A stretch of DNA of 64,000 nucleotides from contig NZ_FNBX01000016.1 of the NCBI RefSeq assembly GCF_900102485.1, positions 3,375 to 67,374 on the forward strand, read 5' to 3'. A model generated the notes under the pieces. The model did no database searches. It saw only the letters and a list, made by a program, of their open reading frames with translations, and was not told where the DNA came from. This document shows positions 9,237 through 19,239 of this stretch, one piece after another. Source of the DNA: Desulfovibrio legallii. Lineage in GTDB: Bacteria > Desulfobacterota > Desulfovibrionia > Desulfovibrionales > Desulfovibrionaceae. Within the stretch, counting starts at the first letter, position 1; each line of letters begins with the position of its first letter. Both the position numbers and the translations under genes were made by a program.

Positions 9237-10517
9237 ATGAGTACAACCCGCAAACCCTTGCCGCCCATGGCGCGCGTGCGCCAGTGCTTTACGCGCCCCA
9301 AGGTGGACGACCCCGTAGCGGAAATGACCGCCCAGATGCGCCTGCTGGCCCCGCGCATTAAGCCCGGAACCACAGTGGGCATCACTGCCGGCAGCCGCGG
9401 CATTCAGAATATCTGCCCCATGCTGGCGGCCGCCATAGCCGTGGTGCGCCAATGCGGCGCAACCCCTGTACTGCTGGCCGCCATGGGCAGCCACGGCGGC
9501 GGCACGGCCCAGGGACAGAAGGAAGTTCTCGACAGCCTGGGCATCACGGAAAAAAATCTGGGTGTCAAGGTCATTACCTGCGATACCTGCCGCAGCATCG
9601 GCCAGACCCCGGACGGCCTGGTGGCCTATATGCTGGATTCGGCCTTTTCCGTGGACGCCATTATCCCCATCAACCGCGTTAAGACCCACACCTCCTTCAA
9701 GGGCTGCGTAGAAAGCGGCATGTGCAAAAAGCTGGTGGTGGGCCTGGGCGGCCCAGGCGGGGCCGGGCAGTTTCACAGCCTGGGGCAGGCCCAGCTGCCG
9801 CGCCTGCTGGTGGAGGTGGGCAAAATCATTCTGGAGAAAATGCCGGTCATCGGCGGCGTGGCCATTGTGGAGAACGCCTACGAAGAAACGGCGCGCATCG
9901 TGGCCCTGCCCGCCGAAGCCATGATCGAACAGGAAGTGGAGCTCTTGGCCTGGTCCAAAACCCTCATGCCCGCCCTGCCCGTGGACAGCCTGCACGGCCT
10001 TATTGTGGAGGAAATGGGCAAGAACTTCAGCGGCACCGGGGTGGACACCAACATCATCGGCCGCCTGCGCATTACCGGCGAAGCCGAGCCGGAGCGCCCC
10101 AAAATCCGCTATGTCTCCGTGCTGGATCTTTCGGAAGAATCCCACGGCAACGCCACGGGCATCGGGCTGGTGGACTTTACCACCCAAAAGCTGGTGGATA
10201 AGGTAGATCGCCGAGCCACCTACCTCAACAACCTCACCACCACCTTTGTGACCCGCGCCTTTCTGCCCACCTGGTTCGATACGGAGCAGGAAGCCCTGGA
10301 AACCATGATGTTCTGCCTGCGAAGCATCCCCAAGGATCAGGTGCGGCTGGTGCGCGTGCCCAACACCCTCTACCTTACGGACTTCTTCGCCACAGAGGCC
10401 GTGCTGCGCGATCTCACCGACGCAGCGCGCTTCACCCTGGTGCACGAACCGCGCCCGGTGCAGTTCGATGCCCAGGGGGCGCTGCTGGACCGCATTGGCA
10501 GGCCCCACCAGGCATAG
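9237..10517 (+). CDS. LarA/DUF2088-like protein, possible hydroxyacid racemase or epimerase
   Basis: 426 residues; AAGGAGAGAAAC precedes the ATG, 18 bases behind the transporter stop. The sequence has the DUF2088/LarA layout: VGITAGSRGIQNI near residue 46, AAMGSHGGGTAQGQ near residue 82, PINRVKTHTSFKG near residue 145, then [19 protein letters not shown] and KTH recall the conserved His/Lys positions of nickel-pincer lactate racemase. No larB, larC or larE is visible, so cofactor use is unproven. In this operon an epimerase would convert one enantiomer of a hydroxyacid into the form taken by the FAD dehydrogenase; that is inference. Confidence 0.75.
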   Translation: MSTTRKPLPPMARVRQCFTRPKVDDPVAEMTAQMRLLAPRIKPGTTVGITAGSRGIQNICPMLAAAIAVVRQCGATPVLLAAMGSHGGGTAQGQKEVLDSLGITEKNLGVKVITCDTCRSIGQTPDGLVAYMLDSAFSVDAIIPINRVKTHTSFKGCVESGMCKKLVVGLGGPGGAGQFHSLGQAQLPRLLVEVGKIILEKMPVIGGVAIVENAYEETARIVALPAEAMIEQEVELLAWSKTLMPALPVDSLHGLIVEEMGKNFSGTGVDTNIIGRLRITGEAEPERPKIRYVSVLDLSEESHGNATGIGLVDFTTQKLVDKVDRRATYLNNLTTTFVTRAFLPTWFDTEQEALETMMFCLRSIPKDQVRLVRVPNTLYLTDFFATEAVLRDLTDAARFTLVHEPRPVQFDAQGALLDRIGRPHQA

Positions 10518-10549
10518 CGCAACTACCGGCCATACAAGAATAAATGAAA

Positions 10550-10586
10550 CGCGCCGCACGGGAATGCAACACCCCCGTGCGGCGCG
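10550..10586. terminator. Strong hairpin between convergent genes
   Basis: Perfect 13-base arms CGCGCCGCACGGG (10550-10562) and CCCGTGCGGCGCG (10574-10586) with an 11-base loop lie between the LarA-like gene and the chemoreceptor, which point at each other. Read on the minus strand the stem is followed by a moderately T-rich stretch, so it may terminate both sides. Confidence 0.75.
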
Positions 10587-10616
10587 ACGACGTTTGCGCC
10601 TCTGTAACAGCCCCGC

Positions 10617-12713
10617 CTATCCCTGCTTCATGCCCGCTATAAGGTCGCTCAGCCGGCGGGCCTGCGCGGCCAGCTCGGCCACGGCCTTGGCGGCCTCGTC
10701 CATGGCGGTGGCCGTCTGCCCGGACATGTCGTTAACCTGGACGATGGACTGGTTGATCTCCTCACTGGCGGCGGACTGCTGCTCGCTGGCCGTGGCGATG
10801 GCGCTGACCTGATCCGCCGCACCGGCCACGCTCTCCACAATCTGTTGCAAGGCCGCGCCGGAATCTTCCGCATACTTGGTGGCTGTTTCCACCGCGCCCA
10901 GGGCCTTGTCCATAGCGTCCACGCTCTGGGCCGTGCTTGTCTGAATGGCGCGGATGGCGTTGCCCACATCGTTGGTGGAGGCCATGGTCTTTTCCGCCAG
11001 TTTGCGCACTTCGTCGGCCACTACGGCAAAGCCGCGTCCGGCCTCGCCCGCGCGGGCGGCCTCAATGGCCGCGTTGAGGGCCAGCAGGTTGGTCTGGTCC
11101 GCAATATCCGAAATGACGCCCATGATCTTGCTGATGGAGAGAGCGTGCTCATTGAGCGTGCCCATGTCCTCCTTAAGCGCCAGAGAAACGGTGTGCACCT
11201 CCGCAATGCTCTCCAGAGCGCCGCGCACCACGTCCGCGCCGTTGGTGGCGTTGGAGCGGGTGGTCTCCGCAGCGTTGGAGGCGTTGGCGGCGCTTTTGGC
11301 CACTTCCTGCACGGTGGCGTTCATTTCATTCATGGCCGTGGCGGCCTCGCCCAGGCGCTGCGCCGAAGCGGCGGCCCCGCGGTTGACCTGCTCCACCTGG
11401 GCCGCCAGCTGGTCGGAGGCGCTGGAAATAACGCTGACTACCTCTTCCAGCTGCCCGGCGGCAGCCAGCATGCCTTCGCGGCGGGCGCTTTCGGCCTTTC
11501 GGGCCGCTTCTTCGGCCTTGGCCGTGGCCTGTCGGGCCTCTTCGCCAGCCTGTTCCGCAGCCTGAGTCTTGGCCGCGCTTTCGTCCAGCAACTGCTTGAT
11601 GTTGCCCACCATATGGCCCATAGCCTGGCCCAGGACGCTGAATTCGTCCCCCCGGCGGCGGGCCGCATCCAGCAGAGCCGTCTCCTGCGCGTCCAGCTCC
11701 AGATGGCCCCCGGCCGCAGCTTCGGCCAGGGAGGAAATGCCGCCCAAAAGCCGCACCATGCCGCGCACGGCCAAAAAGATAATGCCGCCCACCAGGAGCA
11801 CGCAGCCCAGGGTCAGCAACGCGCTGTTGGAGAGCATGGCGCGCACGGGGCTGAAAATTTCCGCCCGGTCAAATTCCACGCACAGAATCCAGCCCTCCAC
11901 GGGCATGGTCTTGTAGTAGAGGCCTTTCTCTTCCCCCTGGGCGTTCACAAAACGGGTGCGGCCCTGGCCCTGGCGCAGCAGCTCCTGCACATGGGGAACG
12001 GCGCTTTCGTCCTTGCCCATGCGCTTGGCCTCGGGGTGCAGCACCATCCGGCCCTTGAGGTCGTAAGCGTAAACCAGGCCCTTGCTGCCCACCTTGATCA
12101 GATCTGTCGTGCCGGCAGCCAGGTCGGCGTTGGCGATGCCCGCCATGACGATGGCCGCCACCTTCCCTTCACGCTTGATGGGAAAGGCCGCCACCGTGGC
12201 CGTCTTGCCCGTGGCAGCGCTGATGATGCCCTCCACACAGGGCTCACCCTGGCGGGCCTTGAGGTAATAATTCCGGCTGGCAAAGCTGGTGCCGACGAAT
12301 TTTTCGTTGGCCTGGCCCGCCCCCTTGAGGTGGTGCCCCAGCACCATGCCGTCCGGGGCCAGCAGCCCGGCGAAGTACACACTGCGGTTGTTGTCTGTAA
12401 ACGAGCGCAGGGCCTTGTCCGCGCGCTGGGCCAGATTGCCGTGCAGCACGTCCGCATCGCCGCGCTCATAGGCGTCTATGTAATCGCTGATGCGCTGATT
12501 TTCCGAAAGCGTTTTCAGGGATTCCGTAAGCCCCAGAAAAACGCCGTTCAGGCCGATGCTCTGGCTTTCCAGAAGCGCGCTCATATCTGTGCGGATCTGC
12601 GCGCGCAGAGCTTCCTCCGCCATCTTGTAGCTTACGCCCGCCACCAGGAGCAGCCCGGCTATGGCAGGCAGCAGTATCCCCAGCGACATTTTCTTCAATA
12701 ACCCGATTTTCAT
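10617..12713 (-). CDS. Methyl-accepting chemotaxis protein
   Basis: 698 residues. A short cytoplasmic start ([10 protein letters not shown]) and a first membrane helix (about residues 10-28) precede a dCache-like periplasmic sensor, with [17 protein letters not shown] and [14 protein letters not shown] second helix (about 295-318) leads to a HAMP-like segment, an Ala/Glu-rich coiled coil and the signalling domain. The hairpin tip [20 protein letters not shown] is canonical. No C-terminal pentapeptide tether for CheR/CheB is apparent. The gene lies between the hydroxyacid operon and nif, transcribed away from nifH; the ligand is unknown. Confidence 0.95.
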   Translation of the reverse strand: MKIGLLKKMSLGILLPAIAGLLLVAGVSYKMAEEALRAQIRTDMSALLESQSIGLNGVFLGLTESLKTLSENQRISDYIDAYERGDADVLHGNLAQRADKALRSFTDNNRSVYFAGLLAPDGMVLGHHLKGAGQANEKFVGTSFASRNYYLKARQGEPCVEGIISAATGKTATVAAFPIKREGKVAAIVMAGIANADLAAGTTDLIKVGSKGLVYAYDLKGRMVLHPEAKRMGKDESAVPHVQELLRQGQGRTRFVNAQGEEKGLYYKTMPVEGWILCVEFDRAEIFSPVRAMLSNSALLTLGCVLLVGGIIFLAVRGMVRLLGGISSLAEAAAGGHLELDAQETALLDAARRRGDEFSVLGQAMGHMVGNIKQLLDESAAKTQAAEQAGEEARQATAKAEEAARKAESARREGMLAAAGQLEEVVSVISSASDQLAAQVEQVNRGAAASAQRLGEAATAMNEMNATVQEVAKSAANASNAAETTRSNATNGADVVRGALESIAEVHTVSLALKEDMGTLNEHALSISKIMGVISDIADQTNLLALNAAIEAARAGEAGRGFAVVADEVRKLAEKTMASTNDVGNAIRAIQTSTAQSVDAMDKALGAVETATKYAEDSGAALQQIVESVAGAADQVSAIATASEQQSAASEEINQSIVQVNDMSGQTATAMDEAAKAVAELAAQARRLSDLIAGMKQG

Positions 12714-13966
<1,253 letters not shown>

Positions 13967-13993
13967 CCCCCAAGCCACTCACGGAGAACACCC

Positions 13994-14317
13994 ATGCAAA
14001 TGATCCGCACCATCATCCGGCCCGAAAAAACCACGGAAGTGCTTTCCGAGCTCCTGGCGGCGGGTTTTCCCGCCGTGACCAAGCTCGACGTGGTGGGCCG
14101 CGGCAAGCAGAAGGGCATCATGGTCGGCGACATCCAGTACGACGAAATCCCCAAGCAGATGCTCATTCTGGTGGTCAGCGACGAAGATAAGGACGACGCC
14201 GTCCGCGTGATTCTGCGCACCGCCAAAACCGGCGACGGCCACTATGGCGACGGACGCATCTTTGTCTCCGCCGTCAGCGATGCCTGGACCATCAGCAGCG
14301 GCAAGGCCGGGCTCTAG
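13994..14317 (+). CDS. nifI1: PII-family nitrogenase regulator NifI1
   Basis: 107 residues with the PII fold signatures: MIRTIIRPEKTTEVLSEL at the N-terminus, VVGRGKQKG before the T-loop and GDGHYGDGRIFV near the C-terminus. The T-loop lacks the uridylylation Tyr context of GlnB, as expected for NifI. In methanogens and some anaerobic bacteria NifI1 and NifI2 form a complex that blocks NifH docking on NifDK when 2-oxoglutarate is low, giving rapid ammonium switch-off. Its position between nifH and nifD supports that role here. Confidence 0.93.
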   Translation: MQMIRTIIRPEKTTEVLSELLAAGFPAVTKLDVVGRGKQKGIMVGDIQYDEIPKQMLILVVSDEDKDDAVRVILRTAKTGDGHYGDGRIFVSAVSDAWTISSGKAGL

Positions 14318-14326
14318 GAGGCCGTT

Positions 14327-14704
14327 ATGCAGGAAATTGTAGCAATGGTCCGCGCCAATATGGTGGCCCCCACCAAGGAGGCCCTGGCCAAGGCGGGCTG
14401 CCCCTCCTTCACCTGTATGAAGTGCCTGGGCCGCGGCAAAAAGGGCATGGACCCCGCCACTCTGCGCATGGTTATGGAAAGCGGCGAACTGCCCCGCACC
14501 CCCGACGGCGAGGCCCTTACCGAGGTGGGCCGCCTCATCCCCAAGCGCCTCTTCAACATCTGCGTGCCCGACGACAAGGTGGAGGCCGTGGTTCAGGCCC
14601 TCATCGCGGCCAACAGCACGGGCCACCCCGGCGACGGAAAAATCTTCGTCGTTCCGGTGGAGGAATCCTATGTGGTCCGCACCGGCGAGCGCGCCGACGC
14701 ATAA
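14327..14704 (+). CDS. nifI2: PII-family nitrogenase regulator NifI2
   Basis: 125 residues, 9 bases behind nifI1, with an AGGAGG ribosome site. It is longer than NifI1 through an extended T-loop region (KCLGRGKKGMDPATL onward), typical of NifI2, and ends with GDGKIFVVPVEESY, a PII C-terminal signature. It partners NifI1 in post-translational control of nitrogenase by 2-oxoglutarate and adenine nucleotides. The paired genes inside the structural operon mean regulator and target are made together. Confidence 0.93.
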   Translation: MQEIVAMVRANMVAPTKEALAKAGCPSFTCMKCLGRGKKGMDPATLRMVMESGELPRTPDGEALTEVGRLIPKRLFNICVPDDKVEAVVQALIAANSTGHPGDGKIFVVPVEESYVVRTGERADA

Positions 14705-14718
14705 GGAAGGTAACGAGT

Positions 14719-16317
14719 ATGACAATGGACGCCAACGCCGTAGTGCTTGAGCGCTACAACGCCAAAGTTTTTAAAAACCGCAAGGAGCATATGCTCCGGG
14801 TGGACCCGGCGGCGGAGCAGCAGCAGATCATCGCCAACACCCGCGCCATTCCCGGCATCATGACCAACCGGGGCTGCTGTTACGCGGGCTGCAAGGGCGT
14901 GGTGCTGGGCCCCATCAAGGATATGGTGCTTATCACCCACGGCCCCGTGGGCTGCGGCTTCTACAGCTGGGGCACGCGCCGCAACAAGGCCAAGCCCGAA
15001 GACGGAAGCAAGGATAACTTCATCCAGTACTGCTTCACCACCGACCTGCAGGAGCCGGACATCGTCTTCGGCGGCACCAAGAAGCTCAAGAAGGCCATCG
15101 ACGAGATCATGGAGCTCATGCACCCCAAAACCATCATGATCGCCGCCACCTGCCCCGTGGGCCTTATCGGCGACGACATCCAGGCCGTGGCCTCCGAAGC
15201 GGAGAAAGAATACGGCATCCGCTGCGTGGCCTACAGCTGCGAAGGCTATAAGGGCGTGAGCCAGTCCGCCGGGCACCACATCGCCAACAACGGTCTGATG
15301 AAGAAGGTCATCGGCACCGGCGAATACGAGCCGGCCACCAAATACTCCGTCAACATCCTCGGCGAGTACAACATCGGCGGCGACGGCTGGGAGCAGGAAC
15401 GCATCCTCAAAAAGATCGGCTACGAGGTGGTCTCCATCTTCACGGGCGACGGCTCCGTTGAGCGCATTGCCAGCTCCCACAAGGCCAACCTCAACCTGGT
15501 CCAGTGCCACCGCTCCATCAACTACATCGCCGAAATGATGAAGACCAAGTACGGCGTGGATTGGCTCAAGGTCAACTTCATCGGCATCGAAGGCACCATA
15601 GAAAGCCTGCGCCACATGGCCGCCTACTTCGGCGACCCGGCCCTCATCCAGCGCACGGAGGAAGTCATCGCCGAAGAGCTGGCCGAAATCCAGGACCAGG
15701 TAGAGGCCTACAAAGCCCGCCTCAACGGCAAAACCGCGGCGCTCTTCGTGGGCGGCAGCCGCTCCCACCACTATCAGGGCCTGCTTAAAGAGCTGGGCGT
15801 CAGCACCGTGCTGGCCGGCTACGAATTCGGCCACCGTGACGACTATGAAGGCCGCGAGATCATCCCCACCATCAAGGAAGATGCGGACAGCAAAAACATT
15901 GAGCACCTGGACGTGACCAAGGACGAGCAGAAGTACCACGCCTTCCTCACCCAGGAGCAGTACGACAAGCTGGCTGCGGAAATCCCGCTGGAAAAGTATG
16001 CCGGCATGGTCAAGGACATGGACGAAGGCTCCTATGTGGTGGACGACCTCAATATGTACGAGGCCGACAAGTTTGTGGAAGTGCTTAAGCCGGACATCTT
16101 CTTCTCCGGCATTAAGGACAAATACGCCCTGCAAAAGGCCGGGACTCTCTCGCGCCAGCTGCACTGCTATGACTACAGCGGCCCCTACGCGGGCTTCAAG
16201 GGCGCCGTGCAGTTTGGCCACGACGTCTGCATGGGCTACTTCACCCCGGCGTGGCACATGGTCACCCCGCCCTGGAAGACGCGCGCCACCCTGCAAGGCT
16301 CTGTGGGAGAAAAGTAA
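14719..16317 (+). CDS. nifD: Nitrogenase MoFe protein alpha chain
   Basis: 532 residues from the ATG at 14719, behind AAGGAAGG; the frame is open upstream inside nifI2 but has no good start there. P-cluster ligands are seen in NRGCCYAGCKG (C53), HGPVGCGFYSW (C79) and AATCPVGLIGDD (C145). The FeMo-cofactor Cys is in LVQCHRSINY, and the cofactor His is in RQLHCYDYSGPY, matching His442 of Azotobacter. An extra stretch of about 50 residues around EIPLEKYAGMVKDMDEGSYV corresponds to the insertion known from Clostridium pasteurianum NifD. All ligands are present, so it should be functional. Confidence 0.97.
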   Translation: MTMDANAVVLERYNAKVFKNRKEHMLRVDPAAEQQQIIANTRAIPGIMTNRGCCYAGCKGVVLGPIKDMVLITHGPVGCGFYSWGTRRNKAKPEDGSKDNFIQYCFTTDLQEPDIVFGGTKKLKKAIDEIMELMHPKTIMIAATCPVGLIGDDIQAVASEAEKEYGIRCVAYSCEGYKGVSQSAGHHIANNGLMKKVIGTGEYEPATKYSVNILGEYNIGGDGWEQERILKKIGYEVVSIFTGDGSVERIASSHKANLNLVQCHRSINYIAEMMKTKYGVDWLKVNFIGIEGTIESLRHMAAYFGDPALIQRTEEVIAEELAEIQDQVEAYKARLNGKTAALFVGGSRSHHYQGLLKELGVSTVLAGYEFGHRDDYEGREIIPTIKEDADSKNIEHLDVTKDEQKYHAFLTQEQYDKLAAEIPLEKYAGMVKDMDEGSYVVDDLNMYEADKFVEVLKPDIFFSGIKDKYALQKAGTLSRQLHCYDYSGPYAGFKGAVQFGHDVCMGYFTPAWHMVTPPWKTRATLQGSVGEK

Positions 16318-17681
16318 TGCTTGACCTTACCCCCAAAACCCATCTGAACCGCTCGGGCATCCTCATCAACCCGTGCAAGACCTGCCAGCCCGTGGGCGCG
16401 CTCTTCGCGGCGCTGGGCGTGCACAACTGCATGCCCTACAGCCACGGCTCCCAGGGCTGCGTCTCCTACCACCGTACCTACCTCACCCGCCACTTCAAGG
16501 AACCGGCCATCGCCTGCACCAGCTCCTTTACCGAAGGCGCGTGCGTGTTTGGCGGCGGGCCCAACATCCGCCAGGGCGTCAAAAACGCCTTCGACGTCTA
16601 CAACCCCGACATCATTGCCGTGCATACCACCTGTCTTTCCGAAACCATCGGCGACGACCTCAATACCTATATTGAGGAAATGGACATCCCCGACGGCAAG
16701 TATGTGGTGCACTGCAACACGCCGAGCTATGTGGGTTCGCACATCACGGGCTTCGGCAACATGATGGCGGGCTTCATCAAATACCTGGCCGCCAAGGGAA
16801 AGGCCACGGAAACCGTGGCCGTATTCCCCGGCTTCGTAAACCCCGGCGACGTGCGCGAATACAAGCACCTGCTCCGGCACATGAAGCTCAAAAACATCAT
16901 GTTCCCCGACTGCAGCAATGTCATGGACGCGCCCATGACCGGCAAGTACAAGATGTACCCCGACGGCGGCACCACCATTGAGGAAATCAAGGCGCTGGGC
17001 TCCTGCCGCAAGGTTCTGGCCCTGGGCCGCCTCACCAGCGACGAGCCCGCCGCCCAGCTCAAGCGCAGGTGCGGCGTGGAATACGACCTGCTGCCCCTGC
17101 CCATCGGCCTGGCCGACACGGACGCCTTCATCATGGCCATGGCCAACCTCAACGGCGGGGACGTGGACGCGGCCCTGGAAGAGGAACGCGGCCGCCTGGT
17201 GGACCTTATGCTGGACGCCAACCCCTACTACTACGGCAAAAGGGTGGCCGTGTACGGCGACCCGGACACGGTGCTGGGCCTCACCCGCTTCTGTCTGGAG
17301 CTCGGCATGACGCCCGCCTATGCCCTTACGGGCACGCCCGGTGAGGCTTTTGTCAAGCTGGCCACGGCCCTGTTCAAGGAATACGGCAAGGAAGAAGAGT
17401 GCAAGGCCTTTGCCGCCAAAGACCTCTTTGACCTCCATCAGTTCATCAAAAACGAACCCGTGGACCTTTTGCTGGGCAACTCCCACGGCAAGCAGATCGC
17501 CAAGGCCGAGGGCATCCCGCTGGTGCGGGTGGGCTTCCCCATCCTGGACAGGTACGGCCACCCCGCCCTGCCCATGGTGGGCTACCGCGGGGCCTTCCTG
17601 CTGGCCACCCACATCGCCGACGCGCTCATGGATCAGTTCGACCGCGTTTGCGCCGACGAGGACATGGATCTGGTTATGTAG
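16317..17681 (+). CDS. nifK: Nitrogenase MoFe protein beta chain
   Basis: 454 residues. The ATG at 16317 overlaps the nifD stop by one base (TAATG), giving the tight coupling expected for alpha/beta subunits. P-cluster Cys ligands are in NPCKTCQPVGA (C20), GSQGCVSYH (C48) and HTTCLSETIGDD (C106). The chain lacks the roughly 50-residue N-terminal extension of Azotobacter NifK, as in the clostridial type, matching the insertion in NifD. The C-terminus is complete. Confidence 0.97.
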   Translation: MLDLTPKTHLNRSGILINPCKTCQPVGALFAALGVHNCMPYSHGSQGCVSYHRTYLTRHFKEPAIACTSSFTEGACVFGGGPNIRQGVKNAFDVYNPDIIAVHTTCLSETIGDDLNTYIEEMDIPDGKYVVHCNTPSYVGSHITGFGNMMAGFIKYLAAKGKATETVAVFPGFVNPGDVREYKHLLRHMKLKNIMFPDCSNVMDAPMTGKYKMYPDGGTTIEEIKALGSCRKVLALGRLTSDEPAAQLKRRCGVEYDLLPLPIGLADTDAFIMAMANLNGGDVDAALEEERGRLVDLMLDANPYYYGKRVAVYGDPDTVLGLTRFCLELGMTPAYALTGTPGEAFVKLATALFKEYGKEEECKAFAAKDLFDLHQFIKNEPVDLLLGNSHGKQIAKAEGIPLVRVGFPILDRYGHPALPMVGYRGAFLLATHIADALMDQFDRVCADEDMDLVM

Positions 17682-17723
17682 CGGCCGCCCGGCCGCAGAC
17701 GCACAAGGCATACAAACAAGGGC

Positions 17724-17740
17724 CGGGGGATCTTCCCCCG
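17724..17740 (+). other. Short intercistronic hairpin between nifK and nifE
   Basis: Arms CGGGGGA (17724-17730) and TCCCCCG (17734-17740) with a 3-base loop sit in the 79-base gap and have no U-run. It may protect the 3' end of the nifHDK message or reduce read-through into the assembly genes; role inferred. Confidence 0.4.
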
Positions 17741-17760
17741 CCCTCCCCAAGGGGGTTGTC

Positions 17761-19170
17761 ATGAGCATGGAAGTTCTGGAAGAACGCCGCACCTCCATTC
17801 AGGAAAAAGGCCGCGGTGGCTGCTGCGGCGACGGCCTGCGCTGTGATACGGCCAGCGTGGCCGGGGCCGTGAGCCAGCGAGCCTGCGTGTACTGCGGCGC
17901 GCGCGTGGTGCTCAACCCCATTACGGACGCCTTCCACATCGTGCACGGGCCCATCGGCTGCTCCAGCTACACCTGGGACATCCGGGGCAGCCTTACCAGC
18001 GGTTCTGAATTGTACCGCAACAGTTTTTCCACGGACCTGCAGGAAAAAGACATCGTCTTCGGCGGCGCGGAAAAACTCACCCGCGCCATAGACGAAGCCG
18101 TGGCCCAGTACAAGCCCAAACTGATCTTCGTTTACGCCACCTGCATCGTGGGCGTTATCGGCGACGACGTGGAGGCCGTGTGCCGTCGGGCCGAGGCGCA
18201 GTACGGCATCCGGGTTATCGCGGTCAAAGCGCCGGGCTTTTCCGGCACCAAGTCCACAGGTTACCGCATGGCCTGCAACGCCCTCATGCAGCTCATGCTG
18301 CCCCACGCCGACCAGCCCCGCGTCAAGGGCGTGAACATCCTGGGCGACTACAACCTGGCCGGCGAAATGTGGATCATTAAAAACTACCTCAAGGCCATGG
18401 GCATCCCCGTGGTGGCCACCATGACCGGCGATGCCGCCTACGAAACGCTCATCCGCGCCCCTGCGGCTCAGCTCAATATCGTGCAGTGCGCGGGCTCCAT
18501 GATGTATCTGGCCCGGCGTATGGAGGACGAGCTGGGCGTGCCCTGGATGCGCGCCAGCTTCTTTGGCGTGGAGGATACCTCCACCGCCCTGCGCCAGGTG
18601 GCGGAACGCCTGGGCGACGCCGCGGCCAAGGCCAAGGCCGAAGCCCTGATCCGGGAACGCGCCGCCGCGGCCACCAACTTTCTGGAGCGCTACAAGCCCC
18701 ACTTCGTGGGCAAAAAGGCCGCCATCTTTGTGGGCGGCGGCTTCAAGGCCATCTCCCTCATCCGGCAGTTCAACGAAATGGGCATTGAAACCGTGGTGGT
18801 GGGCACGCAAACCGGCAAGCCTGAGGACTATGAAGTCATCGAGAGCCTGGTGAACCCCGGCACCGTCATCCTGGACGACGCCAACCCTGCCGAGCTTGAG
18901 ACCTTTATGCGCGAAAAAGGCGCGGACATCCTGGTGGGCGGCGTTAAGGAGCGGCCCCTGGCCTACAAGCTGGGCATCGCCTTCTGCGACCACAACCACG
19001 AGCGCAAGCACGCCCTGGGCGGCTTTGAAGGGGTGGAAAACTTCACCCGTGAGGTGAACCTTTCCCTCAACAGCCCGGTCTGGCGCTATACCCGCGGCAA
19101 CAACACCTACGCAGCCACGGCCGCCCGGCAGGCCGCCCGCGTGCGCGAAGCCCTGGCGACCAGAGCCTGA
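17761..19170 (+). CDS. nifE: FeMo-cofactor assembly scaffold NifE
   Basis: 469 residues from the ATG at 17761, behind AAGGGGG. It is NifD-like: RACVYCGARVVLNPI, HGPIGCSSYTWD and YATCIVGVIGDD are the counterparts of the NifD cluster Cys positions, and LNIVQCAGSMMYLA carries the cofactor-region Cys. The NifD P-cluster environment is changed, as in all NifE proteins. With NifN it forms the scaffold on which the NifB product is matured to FeMo-cofactor. The N-terminal EKGRGGCCGDGLRCD adds extra Cys residues. Confidence 0.95.
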   Translation: MSMEVLEERRTSIQEKGRGGCCGDGLRCDTASVAGAVSQRACVYCGARVVLNPITDAFHIVHGPIGCSSYTWDIRGSLTSGSELYRNSFSTDLQEKDIVFGGAEKLTRAIDEAVAQYKPKLIFVYATCIVGVIGDDVEAVCRRAEAQYGIRVIAVKAPGFSGTKSTGYRMACNALMQLMLPHADQPRVKGVNILGDYNLAGEMWIIKNYLKAMGIPVVATMTGDAAYETLIRAPAAQLNIVQCAGSMMYLARRMEDELGVPWMRASFFGVEDTSTALRQVAERLGDAAAKAKAEALIRERAAAATNFLERYKPHFVGKKAAIFVGGGFKAISLIRQFNEMGIETVVVGTQTGKPEDYEVIESLVNPGTVILDDANPAELETFMREKGADILVGGVKERPLAYKLGIAFCDHNHERKHALGGFEGVENFTREVNLSLNSPVWRYTRGNNTYAATAARQAARVREALATRA

Positions 19171-19239
19171 AGCCGGCCGACATACAAAAGGATTTTCTGA
19201 GCCAGCTTGGGGCGGCCCCGCCCCGGAAGGAGAAGTCAT

